Positions 15,890 to 26,319 of a DNA stretch of 64,000 bases are shown here, piece after piece. Within the stretch, counting starts at the first letter, position 1; each line of letters starts with the position of its first letter. The notes beneath the pieces were generated by a model. That model saw nothing but the letters and a program-made list of their open reading frames with translations, had not been told where the DNA came from and searched no databases. Made by a program: the position numbers and the translations under genes. This stretch comes from Bacteroidaceae bacterium (GTDB lineage: Bacteria > Bacteroidota > Bacteroidia > Bacteroidales > Bacteroidaceae): positions 30,059-94,058 of the forward strand of contig JAFSRW010000042.1 of assembly GCA_017445925.1 (NCBI GenBank). Reading direction: 5' to 3'.

Positions 15890-18844
15890 ATGAAAAGATT
15901 TTTTAAGACCATTATCTGCAGTCTGGTGCTTTGCGCATCTGGTTCTGCATGGGCGGACGTTGTGTACAAGGATGCTAACGTGCGCTTTACCCTGATTGAC
16001 GAGGGAACAATCCGACTGGAATATGCCCCAGACGGCAAGTTTGTTGACAACAAAAGTTTCGTGGCCGTTATCCGCGAGTACCCACAAGTGCTCTATACCA
16101 TAAAGGACAACGCAAAGCAGGTGGTTATCAACACCTCGAAACTGAAACTGGTATATAAGAAAGGAACATCGCCACTGAGCAAGGATAACCTGACCATCAG
16201 TAGCACAAAGGCCCTTTCCAAATCTTTCGTCTGGACACCAGGCACCGAACAGAAGGGTAACCTGAAGGGCACATATCGTACCCTTGACGGTTATGATGGC
16301 AGCATGTATCAATACAGCAACCCCAAGCACGAGATGCCTTTGGAGAACGGTTTGCTTGCCACAGACGGATGGACTCTTATCGACGACTCCAAGAACTTCC
16401 TCTTTGATGGTGCAAAAGACTGGGACTGGGTTACAGAACGCAAGAGTGCCGATGGGGCTCAGGACTGGTACTTCATGGCTTACGGCCATGATTACAAGGG
16501 CGCGCTGAAGAGTTTCACGAAGTTTGCCGGCAAGGTGCCTCTACCTCCCCGCTATACCTTTGGTTATTGGTGGAGTCGCTACTGGACCTACAGCGACAAG
16601 GATCTGCACGACCTCATCGATAACTTCAATCGTCTGAACCTGCCCCTTGATGTATTGGTCATCGATATGGATTGGCATCCTAACACCAAGGAAACCGGCG
16701 GCGGCTGGACAGGTTGGGACTGGAACGAAAGTATCTTTCCCGACTACAGGAAACTTCTTAACTATCTGGATGAACAAGGCGTAAAGACCACCATGAACCT
16801 GCATCCTGCTGACGGCGTGCGTCCATACGAGAAGAAGTACAACGAGTTTATGCAGCGTTTCGGCAAGAACGATGGCAAGACCTACGAGTGGATGGGTTCA
16901 GACAAGAAATACGTGAAGGCACTCTTCGACACTTATCTGCATCAGTATGTTGACGAAGGTGTTGACTTCTGGTGGCTCGACTGGCAACAATGGGAGAAAG
17001 ACCGTACCCTCAAGGATCTGGACAATGTCTTCTGGTGCAACTACATCTGGTTCTCGGACATGGAACTGAATGGCACAAAGCGTCCCCTACTCTATCACCG
17101 TTGGGGCGGACTGGGCAACCACCGTTATCAGATCGGCTTCTCTGGCGATTCGTACGCAACATGGGAGAGCCTTAGTTTCCTGCCTTACTTCAATAGCACC
17201 GCTTCCAACGTGCTCTATGGTTACTGGAGCCATGATATCGGCGGACATCAGGTCAGAAGATACGGTATGGGCGTCGATCCTGAACTCTACACCCGTGCTA
17301 TGCAGATGGGACAATACCTGCCCATCCTTCGCAGCCACAGCGCAAAGGACCCCAGCCTGAACAAGGAGCCTTGGGCTTTCGACCAGGCAACACAGCAACG
17401 ACTTGACAACGTCATCAACGGACGCTATACCCTTATACCTTATATATATACAATGGCTCGAAAGACGTACGAGACGGGAATCTCGCTCTGCCGCCCGCTC
17501 TACTATGACAGCCCTGAGGCTAAGGAAGCCTATGAGTATAAGGAGGAATATATGTTTGGCGACAATATGCTGATTGCACCTATCACAAAAGAAGTAAACA
17601 AGGAGAATGGCTATGCCAACGCTAAGATGTGGTTGCCAGAAGGCCAATGGCTGGAGTATGAGACAGGTGAGATGCTACAAGGCGGCAAAACCTACGAACG
17701 CCTCTTCACGATGGACGAGTATCCTGTCTATGTCAAGGCTGGTAGCATTCTTCCTTATTACGGCAAACTGAAAAACCTGTCAGGCACAGAACAGGCAGTA
17801 ACCGTTCGCGTATTCCCTGGTGCCGACAAGGGCGAATTTGAACTCTATGAAGATAATGGCGAGGATAAGAATTACGTGACGGATTATGCCACCACTCCCC
17901 TCTCCTATACACGCCAAGGCAACAAGTTAAACGTAACTATCGGCGCACGAAAGGGCCAGTATAAGGATATGCCTGCCCAGCGTCAGTACTACGTAGCACT
18001 TCCCTGCCAGAAGGCACCCGTAAATGTTACCTGCAAAGGTAAGAAACTGGCATTTACCTACGATGGCATGAATCTGGAGACATCCATTGATTTGGGAAAG
18101 ATTGACTGCGCTACAGGTGCTGCTATCGAGATAGAAATGCCTCAGGAATATGCTTTGGTGGCTGGAACAAAAGCCCAGTTCCGCCATATTCAAACTATGG
18201 TTCATGACTATAAGCAACACGATGGCGGAATGGTTTATACAGCCGACTTCGGATACTTGGAGGCAGCCCCGCTTCGCCTATCATATCATCCTGAAAATCA
18301 AGAGGAGACATTAAATTCTTTCTTCCAGAAGTACAACAACATCAACAAGGTACTGATGGAACAGATGGGCATAGGGGACAACTACCAGCGTGCTATAAAA
18401 TCACTAAGCCTGCAGAATACGCTGACTGATGTTCCCGCAGAAGCCTTCCAAGCCAACGGCAAGACTGGTTTCAGCGCACGCTACTTCAACAACAAGACAT
18501 TGAACGGCAACGTGGTGGCAACGACTCAAATGGAGAAAGTTGACATGTTCGAAAGCCAGAGTCCACGCGAAGGTGTAACAGCCGACGGATGGAGTATGAT
18601 TCTGGAAAGTGAACTTACCTCGCCTGAAAGCGGTGAGATAATATTCTCCATCACAGGAGACGATGGTTACCGCCTGATTGTTGACGGCAAGGAACTCTGT
18701 GGCGACTGGGGCGACCACGCCGAAACTTCACGCGTGGCTACCATCAAAACCACAAAGGGGCAGAAGCACAGCATACGCATTGACTACTACGACAATGAGT
18801 ACAACGGCATACTGCGGCTGAAGACGATGATGGTTAAGAATTGA
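15890..18844 (+). CDS. GH31 family alpha-glycosidase with C-terminal PA14 domain, secreted
   Basis: 984 residues with a signal peptide. An N-terminal beta-sandwich (to ~residue 215) precedes the GH31 barrel: YTFGYWWSRYWTYSDKD, the nucleophile Asp364 in FWWLDWQQW, and the acid/base Asp420 in GFSGDSYATWESL, followed by YWSHDIGGH. C-terminal beta domains follow. Residues ~860-980 form a PA14 domain (FSARYFNN...ITGDDGYRLIVDGKELCG...IDYYDNEYNG), often a carbohydrate-binding extension. GH31 members cleave alpha-glucosides, alpha-xylosides or alpha-galactosides. The WWLDWQQW box differs from the usual WxDMNE form, so the substrate should not be assumed. There is no GKK-type tail, unlike the neighbouring secreted enzymes. 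Confidence 0.9.
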   Translation: MKRFFKTIICSLVLCASGSAWADVVYKDANVRFTLIDEGTIRLEYAPDGKFVDNKSFVAVIREYPQVLYTIKDNAKQVVINTSKLKLVYKKGTSPLSKDNLTISSTKALSKSFVWTPGTEQKGNLKGTYRTLDGYDGSMYQYSNPKHEMPLENGLLATDGWTLIDDSKNFLFDGAKDWDWVTERKSADGAQDWYFMAYGHDYKGALKSFTKFAGKVPLPPRYTFGYWWSRYWTYSDKDLHDLIDNFNRLNLPLDVLVIDMDWHPNTKETGGGWTGWDWNESIFPDYRKLLNYLDEQGVKTTMNLHPADGVRPYEKKYNEFMQRFGKNDGKTYEWMGSDKKYVKALFDTYLHQYVDEGVDFWWLDWQQWEKDRTLKDLDNVFWCNYIWFSDMELNGTKRPLLYHRWGGLGNHRYQIGFSGDSYATWESLSFLPYFNSTASNVLYGYWSHDIGGHQVRRYGMGVDPELYTRAMQMGQYLPILRSHSAKDPSLNKEPWAFDQATQQRLDNVINGRYTLIPYIYTMARKTYETGISLCRPLYYDSPEAKEAYEYKEEYMFGDNMLIAPITKEVNKENGYANAKMWLPEGQWLEYETGEMLQGGKTYERLFTMDEYPVYVKAGSILPYYGKLKNLSGTEQAVTVRVFPGADKGEFELYEDNGEDKNYVTDYATTPLSYTRQGNKLNVTIGARKGQYKDMPAQRQYYVALPCQKAPVNVTCKGKKLAFTYDGMNLETSIDLGKIDCATGAAIEIEMPQEYALVAGTKAQFRHIQTMVHDYKQHDGGMVYTADFGYLEAAPLRLSYHPENQEETLNSFFQKYNNINKVLMEQMGIGDNYQRAIKSLSLQNTLTDVPAEAFQANGKTGFSARYFNNKTLNGNVVATTQMEKVDMFESQSPREGVTADGWSMILESELTSPESGEIIFSITGDDGYRLIVDGKELCGDWGDHAETSRVATIKTTKGQKHSIRIDYYDNEYNGILRLKTMMVKN

Positions 18845-18897
18845 AAATTGAGGCGGCTATGCCGCAATTGAGAATTGAGAATTGAAAATTAACTAAA
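18839..18897. terminator. Bidirectional hairpin flanked by 7-bp repeats
   Basis: GCGGC-TAT-GCCGC (18853-18865) is extended by flanking ATTG/CAAT, with AAATTGA/GAATTGA heptamers on both sides. It lies between the convergent GH31 and TolC genes and probably terminates both. It also belongs to the AT-rich repeat family. Confidence 0.6.
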
Positions 18898-20140
18898 TTT
18901 CAATATTTAGAAGACCTGTAACTTTCTGAAGCTCTACCCATGCAGTCATGCATTGGCTTAGGGCTTCAGCATAGTTTTTCCGTACTTGGTTATAAGTCTC
19001 TTGAGCCGCTAAGACCTCAATCAGAGATGTTTCGCCTCGCTGATAGACATAGAGCCTACCCTTCAGAATCTTTTCTGCATCATGTATCAGTTCCTCTGTA
19101 TAAGTCCTGGCATTACGTTGTGCCATATTATAATTGTTGAGGGCCTGCATGATTTCTGATATCATCTGATTCTCTAATGCCTCAGCCTGCAGTTGGGACT
19201 GTTGGATTGACAACTGCGAAGCCCTGATATTACCCTTGTTGGTGTTTGAGAACGGCAGGGGTATAGATAAGCCTGCTGTATATCCGACATATTTAGGTGC
19301 CGGCGCTATTTCATTACGCACCTCAGAGTTTATTGACATTCCAAGCGACAGTTCAACTTCTGGCAAACGTTCGCGCTTTACAAGACGGGCCTGACTTTCT
19401 GCAAGCGACACAGACTGCTGTGCACTCTTCAGGTCGGGGCGATATTTTAGTGCAATATCCGTTAGTTCGGCTAATGTGTAATCCTTGTCAGGATTGGCGA
19501 GTTTTCCTTCTATGGCTTTGGTGGCGCGATTGGGATTGCCGGAGTATAGGTCTAATGCAACAAGAGCATTATTGTATGATGCAACTGTAGAAAGATATTC
19601 CTGATGTGCTATTCGGACCTCAATTCGTGTCTGCAGCATATCGTATTCCGAGATATCTCCTTTCACAAAGCGCAGACTATCACCGGTAGCGAGATGCTGC
19701 ATATTTTCGTACGTCTGGTATGCAATATGCGAAAGATCTCTTGCCAGCAAAGTTTCAATAAAACTAGTGGTAGCCTCTGCCTTGAGATTAAGCAGATAGT
19801 CCTCCAAGTTTGTAGAGGCTATCTTAGCCTCGTTCTTTGCCACTTGCTTACGGGCCGATATTACACCAAAGGTGATAGGCTGTGATAGTTCCAGTTCAAC
19901 AGACTGTCCCATCTGAATACCCCAGTCGCTGTTGTTGCCGTAGGATGCAGAAAGGGAAGGATTCGGTATCACCTTCGAGGCTTTATACAATGCCTCGCTT
20001 ATAGGTACATTTAACTTTTCGGCACCATAGGCTTGGTTGTCGTTCATCACCGAGTCTATGTACTGCTTGTAGGTGAGAGACTGCGCAGATAATCCCTGTA
20101 TACTTAGAATCAATATAGATATGACAAATGCCTTTTTCAT
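18893..20140 (-). CDS. TolC-family outer membrane efflux protein (CusC/CzcC type)
   Basis: 415 residues with a signal peptide (ILILSIQGLSAQ). It shows the two-repeat coiled-coil architecture of outer membrane efflux proteins: long alpha-helical stretches (QQSVSLAESQARLVKRERLPEV, then the ETSLIEVLAAQETYNQVRKNYAEAL helix near the end) and short beta strands. It provides the outer-membrane exit duct of the tripartite pump. Its start overlaps the stop of the RND gene by 4 bp, so it is the last gene of the efflux operon (adaptor, pump, channel). Confidence 0.9.
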   Translation of the reverse strand: MKKAFVISILILSIQGLSAQSLTYKQYIDSVMNDNQAYGAEKLNVPISEALYKASKVIPNPSLSASYGNNSDWGIQMGQSVELELSQPITFGVISARKQVAKNEAKIASTNLEDYLLNLKAEATTSFIETLLARDLSHIAYQTYENMQHLATGDSLRFVKGDISEYDMLQTRIEVRIAHQEYLSTVASYNNALVALDLYSGNPNRATKAIEGKLANPDKDYTLAELTDIALKYRPDLKSAQQSVSLAESQARLVKRERLPEVELSLGMSINSEVRNEIAPAPKYVGYTAGLSIPLPFSNTNKGNIRASQLSIQQSQLQAEALENQMISEIMQALNNYNMAQRNARTYTEELIHDAEKILKGRLYVYQRGETSLIEVLAAQETYNQVRKNYAEALSQCMTAWVELQKVTGLLNIEI

Positions 20141-23100
20141 AATGTTTCTTTCCTTTTCTCTATCAGGTAATATATGGTGGGAAGTATAAAGAGTGTTATT
20201 ACTGTAGCGAATAGTAGGCCATAGACAATAACGGTGGCAAGCGGACGTTGTACATCGCTGCCGATGCCCGTAGAAATAGATGCCGGGAATAATCCGAGTA
20301 TGGCCACAGACGCAGTCAAGAGCACAGGCCTCATACGATGGGAGGCTCCGGATATAACAGCATCACGCAAGGGTCTTCCCTCGTTACGCAAGTTATTGAT
20401 GTGGGTTATCATTATGACACCATTCTGAATAGCGACACCGATAAGCGCTATAAATCCTACGGCAGAGGATACGTTGAGTGTCATCTCGCGAATGTTAAGT
20501 GCCAGCATTCCGCCAAAAAGGGCCAACGGAACAACAGACATTAGCAGGGCTGCTTGCCTTATTTTTCCAAATGCCAGAATGAGTAGTATAAACATCACAA
20601 TAAGTGTAAGAGGAATTACCAACGACAAACGGCTAAAGGCTCTGTTACGATTGTCAAACTGTCCGGCCCATTGCAGGTGAACTGTCTCGTGGTCATAGTC
20701 AATGTTTTTCTCAATCATACTATTAGCCTTGTCCACAAAGGTGGTCAAGTCGGACCCACGTAAATTGAGACGCACGAGTGTGTAACGTTGGCTCATCTCA
20801 CGCATAATAGTGCTTGCGCCAAGCGATGTCTTAACTGTTGCAACAGCCGATAGCGGAACCTTTACCCCACTCTCGGTGGTAAGTGTCAGCGCAGCAATCT
20901 TCTCGGGGGTATCACGATATTTCTCTGCATATCGACAGGTTATATCATAAACCTTACTACCCGAGAATATCTGGGAAACGGCTTTTCCGCCTATAGCAAT
21001 CTCTATGAGATCAGCCACATCTGATGCATTAAGTCCGTATTGTGCTATACGCTGGCGGTCAATAGATATTTGCAATTGTGGTGATGGCGGCTCTTGATCG
21101 ATTGCAACATCGCCGGCACCTGGTATTTTGGAAAGCAGTTTCACTATCCGATCGGCTATAGTGCGGGTTGCCTCCAGGTCATCGGAATAGATTTTAAGTG
21201 CAAGGTCGCTGTGAGTTCCGGCAATCTGATCCATAACCATATCAATAATAGGCTGTGAGAAACCTGCCGTATAACCCGGCATCGTAGCTATGGTATCAGC
21301 CATAGCTGCCACCAACTCAGCCTTGGTTCGCTTGGACTTCCAAGTGTTGTACGGTTTAAGGCCTACGCCCACCTCGATATGCGAGAGCGAGAAACACTCG
21401 GCTCCCTCGTCATCACGGCCTAACTGTGTCATAACATATGATGTTTCGTCGAAGGTCTTTAGTCTGTTTCTCATTTCATCAGCCATCTGCTTTGACTGCT
21501 CGATAGAAAGACCTGAGGGCAACTGCACTTGAACCCAGATGGAGCCTTCGTCGAGTGTAGGCAGAAAATCCTTACCTACAGTTATGGATAGCACAACAGC
21601 CCCAACGAATGTGACAGCCAGGACAGATATTACAAGACGAGTCTCGGAAAGGATTTTCTCCGTCACACCTTTATACCATATAGTCAGTTTCTCGAGCCAT
21701 TTGTTACGGGGCATTTTTCGTGGCATGTGGTAGGCGATGTATGAGAGTGTAGGCGTAAGCAGCAATGCTGTCAGCAATGCACCCAACAAAGCATATCCTA
21801 CGGTATAGGCCATCGGGGTGAACAGACGCCTCTCGATGTGTTCAAAGGCAAACAGCGGCATATAAGCCGTAATAATAATAATGGTAGAGAAGAAGATGGA
21901 ACGAGCCACGTCCTTGGCGCGTTTCTTTACCTGATCTACCGTCAGTTCTTCATCGGGATACTGTTCGCGTTTCTTCAGTATTGTCTCCATCATCACGATT
22001 GATCCGTCCACCAATATACCAAAGTCTATAGCGCCTAAAGAAAGAAGATTGGCCGGCATGCCGGTTAATTTCATCAGGATAAAGGCTATTAGCAGCGAAA
22101 TGGGGATGGTGATAGCCACAATTACCGCTCCACGAAGATTTCCAAGGAAGACAAAAAGAATAACAATCACCAGCAACATACCAACCAGCAGCGTGTGACT
22201 GACGGTGTTAAGTGTCTGGTTAACCAAGTGGGTGCGGTCAAGGAATGGGTGTATCTCCACTCCCTTTGGTAATATTCCGTTGTTCAACTCATCTATGGCC
22301 TGATGCACCTTCGTCAACACATCGGAAGGATTTTCCCCACGCAGCATTTGCACGATGCCCTCTACGGCATCATCGTACTCGCACTCATCGTCAACATAGC
22401 CAAGTACACCTTTTCTTTCCAGATTACCGTATTTCAGTTCACCAAGGTCTTTCAGGTATACAGGGATTCCGTTGGAACTTTTTACCACAATATCTCCGAG
22501 TGCGTCAAGGTCGCTCACCAAGCCAATACCCCTCACCACATAGCCCAAACTACCCTCGGAAAGCAGACTTCCGCCTGCATTTATGTTGTTCTGCTCAATC
22601 TTTTCTACCACATCAGTCAGCGAAACGCCGTATTCGGTAAGTTTGTCCGGTGAGAGTTCTATCTGGTATTGGGTGGTTATACCACCATAATTGCTAACAT
22701 CGGCAATACCTTGAATTTTCCTAAGGTATGGTATAACCGTCCACTTGTGTATATCGGTAAGGCTACGCAAATCGTGTAACCCATCGGTGCTTTTAAGCAC
22801 ATAGCGATAGATTTCGCCCGTGGGGGCAGTCAGCGGATTCAGTTCCGGCACAGCATCATAGGGTAACTCCAAGCCGCTCAATCGTTCTGTAACACGCTGT
22901 CGCGCCCAGTAGTCGTCTACCTTGTCATCAAATACAAGTATTACCGTTGAAATGCCAAACGAATTTTTGCTACGCAGAATATTAACGTCTGGAATACCTG
23001 CCACAGCACGTTCCACAGGTATGGTTATCTGCTGTTCTATTTCCTCCGTAGCGAGGCCTGGCACTTGTGTAACTATCTGTACCGTAGTGTCAGAGATATC

Positions 23101-23220
23101 GGGATAGGCATCAATGGAGAGACCGTTCCATGCTATTACTCCGATGCCACACAGGGCACCGAATATAACCGACATCAGAACTCTGTGATCCAGTGCCCAG
23201 TTTACTATCCTATTTATCAT
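20137..23220 (-). CDS. CusA/CzcA family heavy-metal RND efflux pump
   Basis: 1027 residues, the usual length for a proton-driven RND inner-membrane pump. The N-terminus has a membrane helix, then AYPDISDTTVQIVTQVPGLATEEIEQQIT, characteristic of the heavy-metal (HME) branch. Transmembrane helix 4 carries GAIDFGILVDGSIVMMET, with the Asp/Asp/Glu relay residues of HME-RND pumps. Metal-specific residues were not resolved. The pump takes monovalent (Cu/Ag) or divalent (Zn/Co/Ni/Cd) ions from the periplasm or cytoplasm to the TolC partner. It is in one operon with the adaptor upstream (41-bp gap) and TolC downstream (4-bp overlap). Confidence 0.95.
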   Translation of the reverse strand: MINRIVNWALDHRVLMSVIFGALCGIGVIAWNGLSIDAYPDISDTTVQIVTQVPGLATEEIEQQITIPVERAVAGIPDVNILRSKNSFGISTVILVFDDKVDDYWARQRVTERLSGLELPYDAVPELNPLTAPTGEIYRYVLKSTDGLHDLRSLTDIHKWTVIPYLRKIQGIADVSNYGGITTQYQIELSPDKLTEYGVSLTDVVEKIEQNNINAGGSLLSEGSLGYVVRGIGLVSDLDALGDIVVKSSNGIPVYLKDLGELKYGNLERKGVLGYVDDECEYDDAVEGIVQMLRGENPSDVLTKVHQAIDELNNGILPKGVEIHPFLDRTHLVNQTLNTVSHTLLVGMLLVIVILFVFLGNLRGAVIVAITIPISLLIAFILMKLTGMPANLLSLGAIDFGILVDGSIVMMETILKKREQYPDEELTVDQVKKRAKDVARSIFFSTIIIITAYMPLFAFEHIERRLFTPMAYTVGYALLGALLTALLLTPTLSYIAYHMPRKMPRNKWLEKLTIWYKGVTEKILSETRLVISVLAVTFVGAVVLSITVGKDFLPTLDEGSIWVQVQLPSGLSIEQSKQMADEMRNRLKTFDETSYVMTQLGRDDEGAECFSLSHIEVGVGLKPYNTWKSKRTKAELVAAMADTIATMPGYTAGFSQPIIDMVMDQIAGTHSDLALKIYSDDLEATRTIADRIVKLLSKIPGAGDVAIDQEPPSPQLQISIDRQRIAQYGLNASDVADLIEIAIGGKAVSQIFSGSKVYDITCRYAEKYRDTPEKIAALTLTTESGVKVPLSAVATVKTSLGASTIMREMSQRYTLVRLNLRGSDLTTFVDKANSMIEKNIDYDHETVHLQWAGQFDNRNRAFSRLSLVIPLTLIVMFILLILAFGKIRQAALLMSVVPLALFGGMLALNIREMTLNVSSAVGFIALIGVAIQNGVIMITHINNLRNEGRPLRDAVISGASHRMRPVLLTASVAILGLFPASISTGIGSDVQRPLATVIVYGLLFATVITLFILPTIYYLIEKRKETL

Positions 23221-23261
23221 TTTATTATGGAATTAACTACGAAATATGTTGTTTCCTCTCT

Positions 23262-24383
23262 TTAGTTGGCGAGATAAAATACTCCTTTGGTGATTATTTC
23301 ATCTCCCACCTTCAAGCCGTCCAACGCAATCAAACGTCCGTCAGAGGACGAATGAACAGTTACATAGGTGCGACAATAAAGCCTTTCGCCCACTTTCCGC
23401 ATCACATACCGTCCCTCGTTGCTCTGCAAGACTGCTTCTTTGGGAATGATTATACAATCCTTTTCGGCCTGATAGAGTGTTAAGTCAGCATACATGTTCG
23501 GCATCAGTTCCCCATTGCGGTTATCACATTCAATTATAGTCTGAAGTGTACGGGTATCAGGATCCAACATACCGCCTACATATACTATCTTACCATGTAA
23601 CACGCTATCGTTGTTTGCTACAGTACGAATGTCCACGTGCTGGATGTTGCTAACCAGCGGAGCATCTTTCTCGCTAATATTGGCTTTAAGCCATACCTTG
23701 TCCAGATTAGCAATTATCACTTTTGCTTCTGCATCTTCTTTCAGATATTCGCCTATCACTATATCATTCTTCAACACCTTTCCCTGAATGGGCGACTTAA
23801 CCGTCATAGGACGGCCCACAATTAGGTTTTCCGTGTTTATCTGATATTCTTTTGTAACGGCCAGAGCGTGATTAAACTCCCCACGGGCTATGTTGTAGGC
23901 TGTCTGGGCTTCCTCCACTTCCCTACTCGATGCTACATGATTGTCGTAAAGGTCTTTCACGCGGTTCAGCGCGCGTTCAGCCTGTTGCATCTCGCTGTGC
24001 GTCCTAATATATTCCTTTGCGATCTCGGAATATTCCGAAGAGGCTATATCAAAAAGCGGACTACCTACCTTTACGACTTGGCCCAAATGGATATGGGTTT
24101 TCACGACTCTACCGGGCAAAGGTGCCGCAATCTCGGCATACTCAGTAGGTATGGGGGTTATCTCACCCGTAGTCTTTATAGTTGCCATATAGGGCGACAA
24201 CGTTACCTTTTCTGTCTTCAATTTGCCTATAAGGTTCGAACTTTCGGTAATTTCTATTGTGTCGTTTGCCAATTGCTTAACCCCATTCTCCTCCGAACCC
24301 TGGTTGCTATTGTTATTACAAGCAACCATGACAAAAAAGGATGTTACCAGAACCGTTTTTACGCAGATGTTGTTTTTCCTCAT
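23262..24383 (-). CDS. RND efflux periplasmic adaptor (CusB/CzcB type), lipoprotein
   Basis: 373 residues. The N-terminus TSFFVMVACNNN contains a lipobox (VMVAC), so it is probably an inner-membrane-anchored lipoprotein. It has the membrane-fusion order: a barrel-sandwich half (EIAAPLPGRVVKTHIHLGQVVKVGSPLF), a helical hairpin (residues ~125-165), the second half (VKSPIQGKVLKNDIVIGEYL), and beta-barrel and proximal domains. It lacks the Met-rich N-terminal metal site of E. coli CusB. First gene of the efflux operon, with a perfect 7-bp hairpin in the short stretch just before the start codon. Confidence 0.92.
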   Translation of the reverse strand: MRKNNICVKTVLVTSFFVMVACNNNSNQGSEENGVKQLANDTIEITESSNLIGKLKTEKVTLSPYMATIKTTGEITPIPTEYAEIAAPLPGRVVKTHIHLGQVVKVGSPLFDIASSEYSEIAKEYIRTHSEMQQAERALNRVKDLYDNHVASSREVEEAQTAYNIARGEFNHALAVTKEYQINTENLIVGRPMTVKSPIQGKVLKNDIVIGEYLKEDAEAKVIIANLDKVWLKANISEKDAPLVSNIQHVDIRTVANNDSVLHGKIVYVGGMLDPDTRTLQTIIECDNRNGELMPNMYADLTLYQAEKDCIIIPKEAVLQSNEGRYVMRKVGERLYCRTYVTVHSSSDGRLIALDGLKVGDEIITKGVFYLAN

Positions 24384-24395
24384 AATAAAAAAAGT

Positions 24396-24414
24396 AAGCT
24401 ACCACGTGTAGCTT
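24396..24414 (-). promoter_or_regulatory. Perfect hairpin just upstream of the efflux adaptor start codon
   Basis: AAGCTAC-CACGT-GTAGCTT: a 7-bp stem and 5-nt loop, 12 nt before the start codon and inside the predicted 5' leader (about 110 nt). It could act on translation initiation or be an operator. There is no direct evidence for either. Confidence 0.5.
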
Positions 24415-24498
24415 TAGTTTTATTCAGTCCTCGCATATGGCAATAGCATTTACCTGCAGAAGACCATTGTTTTATACTCTATATTTGTTTTGCGAATG

Positions 24499-24506
24499 CA
24501 AAGATA
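24499..24506 (-). promoter_or_regulatory. -7 element of the efflux operon promoter
   Basis: TATCTTTG on the minus strand, with a weak -33 region. The predicted leader is about 110 nt and carries the hairpin at 24396-24414. Confidence 0.55.
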
Positions 24507-24660
24507 GTTATATTTCATAAAAGAAACATGTTCGTTTTTACCTTTTCTTTGAAAAATCACCAATAGTAGGTGTTTTATTTATTTATTTTGGAAAACAGAG
24601 AAGGGCCTACTATATAATATATAAGGTGTAAAATGCATGAAGTCTGATAACTGAGATACT

Positions 24661-26319
24661 TTAGAATTTATAGGTTAGCGCCACCTTAACCGTATTGGGG
24701 TTATGGTGACGTATATCAATACTTCCCGTATATGCACCCTGTGTGATTTCTATTACTGGAAGTGTTTTGTATTCGTATCCCAGGTTGGCTGTTAACTTCT
24801 TTTTCAGAAATGAACGCTCCAGATTACCGCCAAAGGTATAATTCAATCCCTCGTGTGAATAAACGTCAATGGTATTACCCTTTGAGACTATAGCCTTAAG
24901 GTTCAATTGGATATCAAAGGGTAGTTCCTGTTCTAATCCTGCACGACCTGTAAAGCCCCAGTTAGGATTGAAAAGGTCGATAGGATATGCTATGCGTTCG
25001 TCCCATAATGCCGTAAAGGCTGCTTTCAGCTTGGTATGCTCTGTAGCACGCCAAAGCACCTCGGGAGTAATATCAATGGCCTTACGTACACCCTCGTTGC
25101 CCCAGGTATAGACTCGTATGTTTTCTACATCCTTCCAGATTGCATTGAAGCCATCGGTAACGTTGATGTGTGATACCGTGGTGGTAAAGTCTATCTTCTT
25201 GGTCTTCAACGAATAGGCCAGTGCCATCCTATTGACGTGTGTACCTTCTAGTTCTTCGTTACCAAAATCCAGCGTATAAGGACCTTTTACCTTATCATCG
25301 TAAAGATATTGCAACGTGGGACGAATGATACGCATGGCGTAGCTGGCAGTCAAAGTATTCTGGCGATTGATATGATAGACAAACCTGGCATATGGGATTA
25401 CATCGTTGAGGTTTTTCTCGTTCATGCGCGTATAATCATACTCCACACGGGCATCAGCCTCTATGGTCTTTGTCTTTAAACTGTAACCGGCAAAGGCACC
25501 GATAGTCTGCGTACGATGACGGAATTCGCTGTTGTTAAACTCAAAATCGTCGAGCCATTGTCCGTCATACGAATGGATGAAATTGTTGCTGTACCTGGCG
25601 CCTAAGTTCAGCAGTTGGCCTTTGGCAAGGGGGCGACGCCAATCGAACAGCACCTCATGCCTGTGAATGTGCACATCCGAGGTAATAAGGTTCAAACTAT
25701 ACATATCAGGACCAAACCCTATTGCCTCTGTAAGTTCCTGAAGACTGTTGTCGTCATACAGATCCATGCTATAGTTGTACTTGAAAAGCAAGCTTTCGCC
25801 CTCCAATCTGGTCTTATGCAGATATGAAGCCTGAACATTCAATTCATCCCTATACAGCGCAGGCGAACTCAGGAGAGATTTCACACTGGAAAGCAGTAAG
25901 CCGTCAGGATTATACATATACTCCGTGCATTCTCCGGTTAAACGTCTATCGGTATGAACACCATCAACACTGGCCTGAAAAATATTACGGTCATTCAGTC
26001 TGAATTGTACATCGGTACCATAACCCATCTGGTAACCCTTCCACTTCGTCTCCTGTTCCTGTGTATAATGGTTCCCTGTTCTGGAATAGGTAAGATCCAT
26101 ACTTTTCAGTTCTGTTGAATTATAGGGAGTTATGCCATTTATTTTCAAGTAAGGCTTAATAGTGAACTTGTCGCTATTTATCTTCAGATTTATGCCCCCG
26201 AAGTAAGGAGCCGTCTCGCCATATCCTGCTCCTATTGCAACTTCACCCTCCACTTTCGTCTGTGCCAGCAGTCTCATAGCAGAAAGAATTGCTAACATAC
26301 CGATTACAATCTTTCTCAT
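24661..26319 (-). CDS. Outer membrane beta-barrel protein, TonB-receptor-like barrel without a plug
   Basis: 552 residues with a signal peptide ending in LLAQ. The rest is alternating amphipathic beta strands ending in the aromatic residue of KVALTYKF, typical of an outer-membrane barrel. It resembles the C-terminal barrel (OMP_b-brl_3 type) of TonB-dependent receptors. There is no carboxypeptidase-like domain, no plug and no TonB box, so it is either a plain barrel or a reduced receptor. It lies 277 bp downstream of the start region of the efflux operon on the same strand, and 45 bp downstream of the symporter gene. Function unknown. Confidence 0.7.
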   Translation of the reverse strand: MRKIVIGMLAILSAMRLLAQTKVEGEVAIGAGYGETAPYFGGINLKINSDKFTIKPYLKINGITPYNSTELKSMDLTYSRTGNHYTQEQETKWKGYQMGYGTDVQFRLNDRNIFQASVDGVHTDRRLTGECTEYMYNPDGLLLSSVKSLLSSPALYRDELNVQASYLHKTRLEGESLLFKYNYSMDLYDDNSLQELTEAIGFGPDMYSLNLITSDVHIHRHEVLFDWRRPLAKGQLLNLGARYSNNFIHSYDGQWLDDFEFNNSEFRHRTQTIGAFAGYSLKTKTIEADARVEYDYTRMNEKNLNDVIPYARFVYHINRQNTLTASYAMRIIRPTLQYLYDDKVKGPYTLDFGNEELEGTHVNRMALAYSLKTKKIDFTTTVSHINVTDGFNAIWKDVENIRVYTWGNEGVRKAIDITPEVLWRATEHTKLKAAFTALWDERIAYPIDLFNPNWGFTGRAGLEQELPFDIQLNLKAIVSKGNTIDVYSHEGLNYTFGGNLERSFLKKKLTANLGYEYKTLPVIEITQGAYTGSIDIRHHNPNTVKVALTYKF

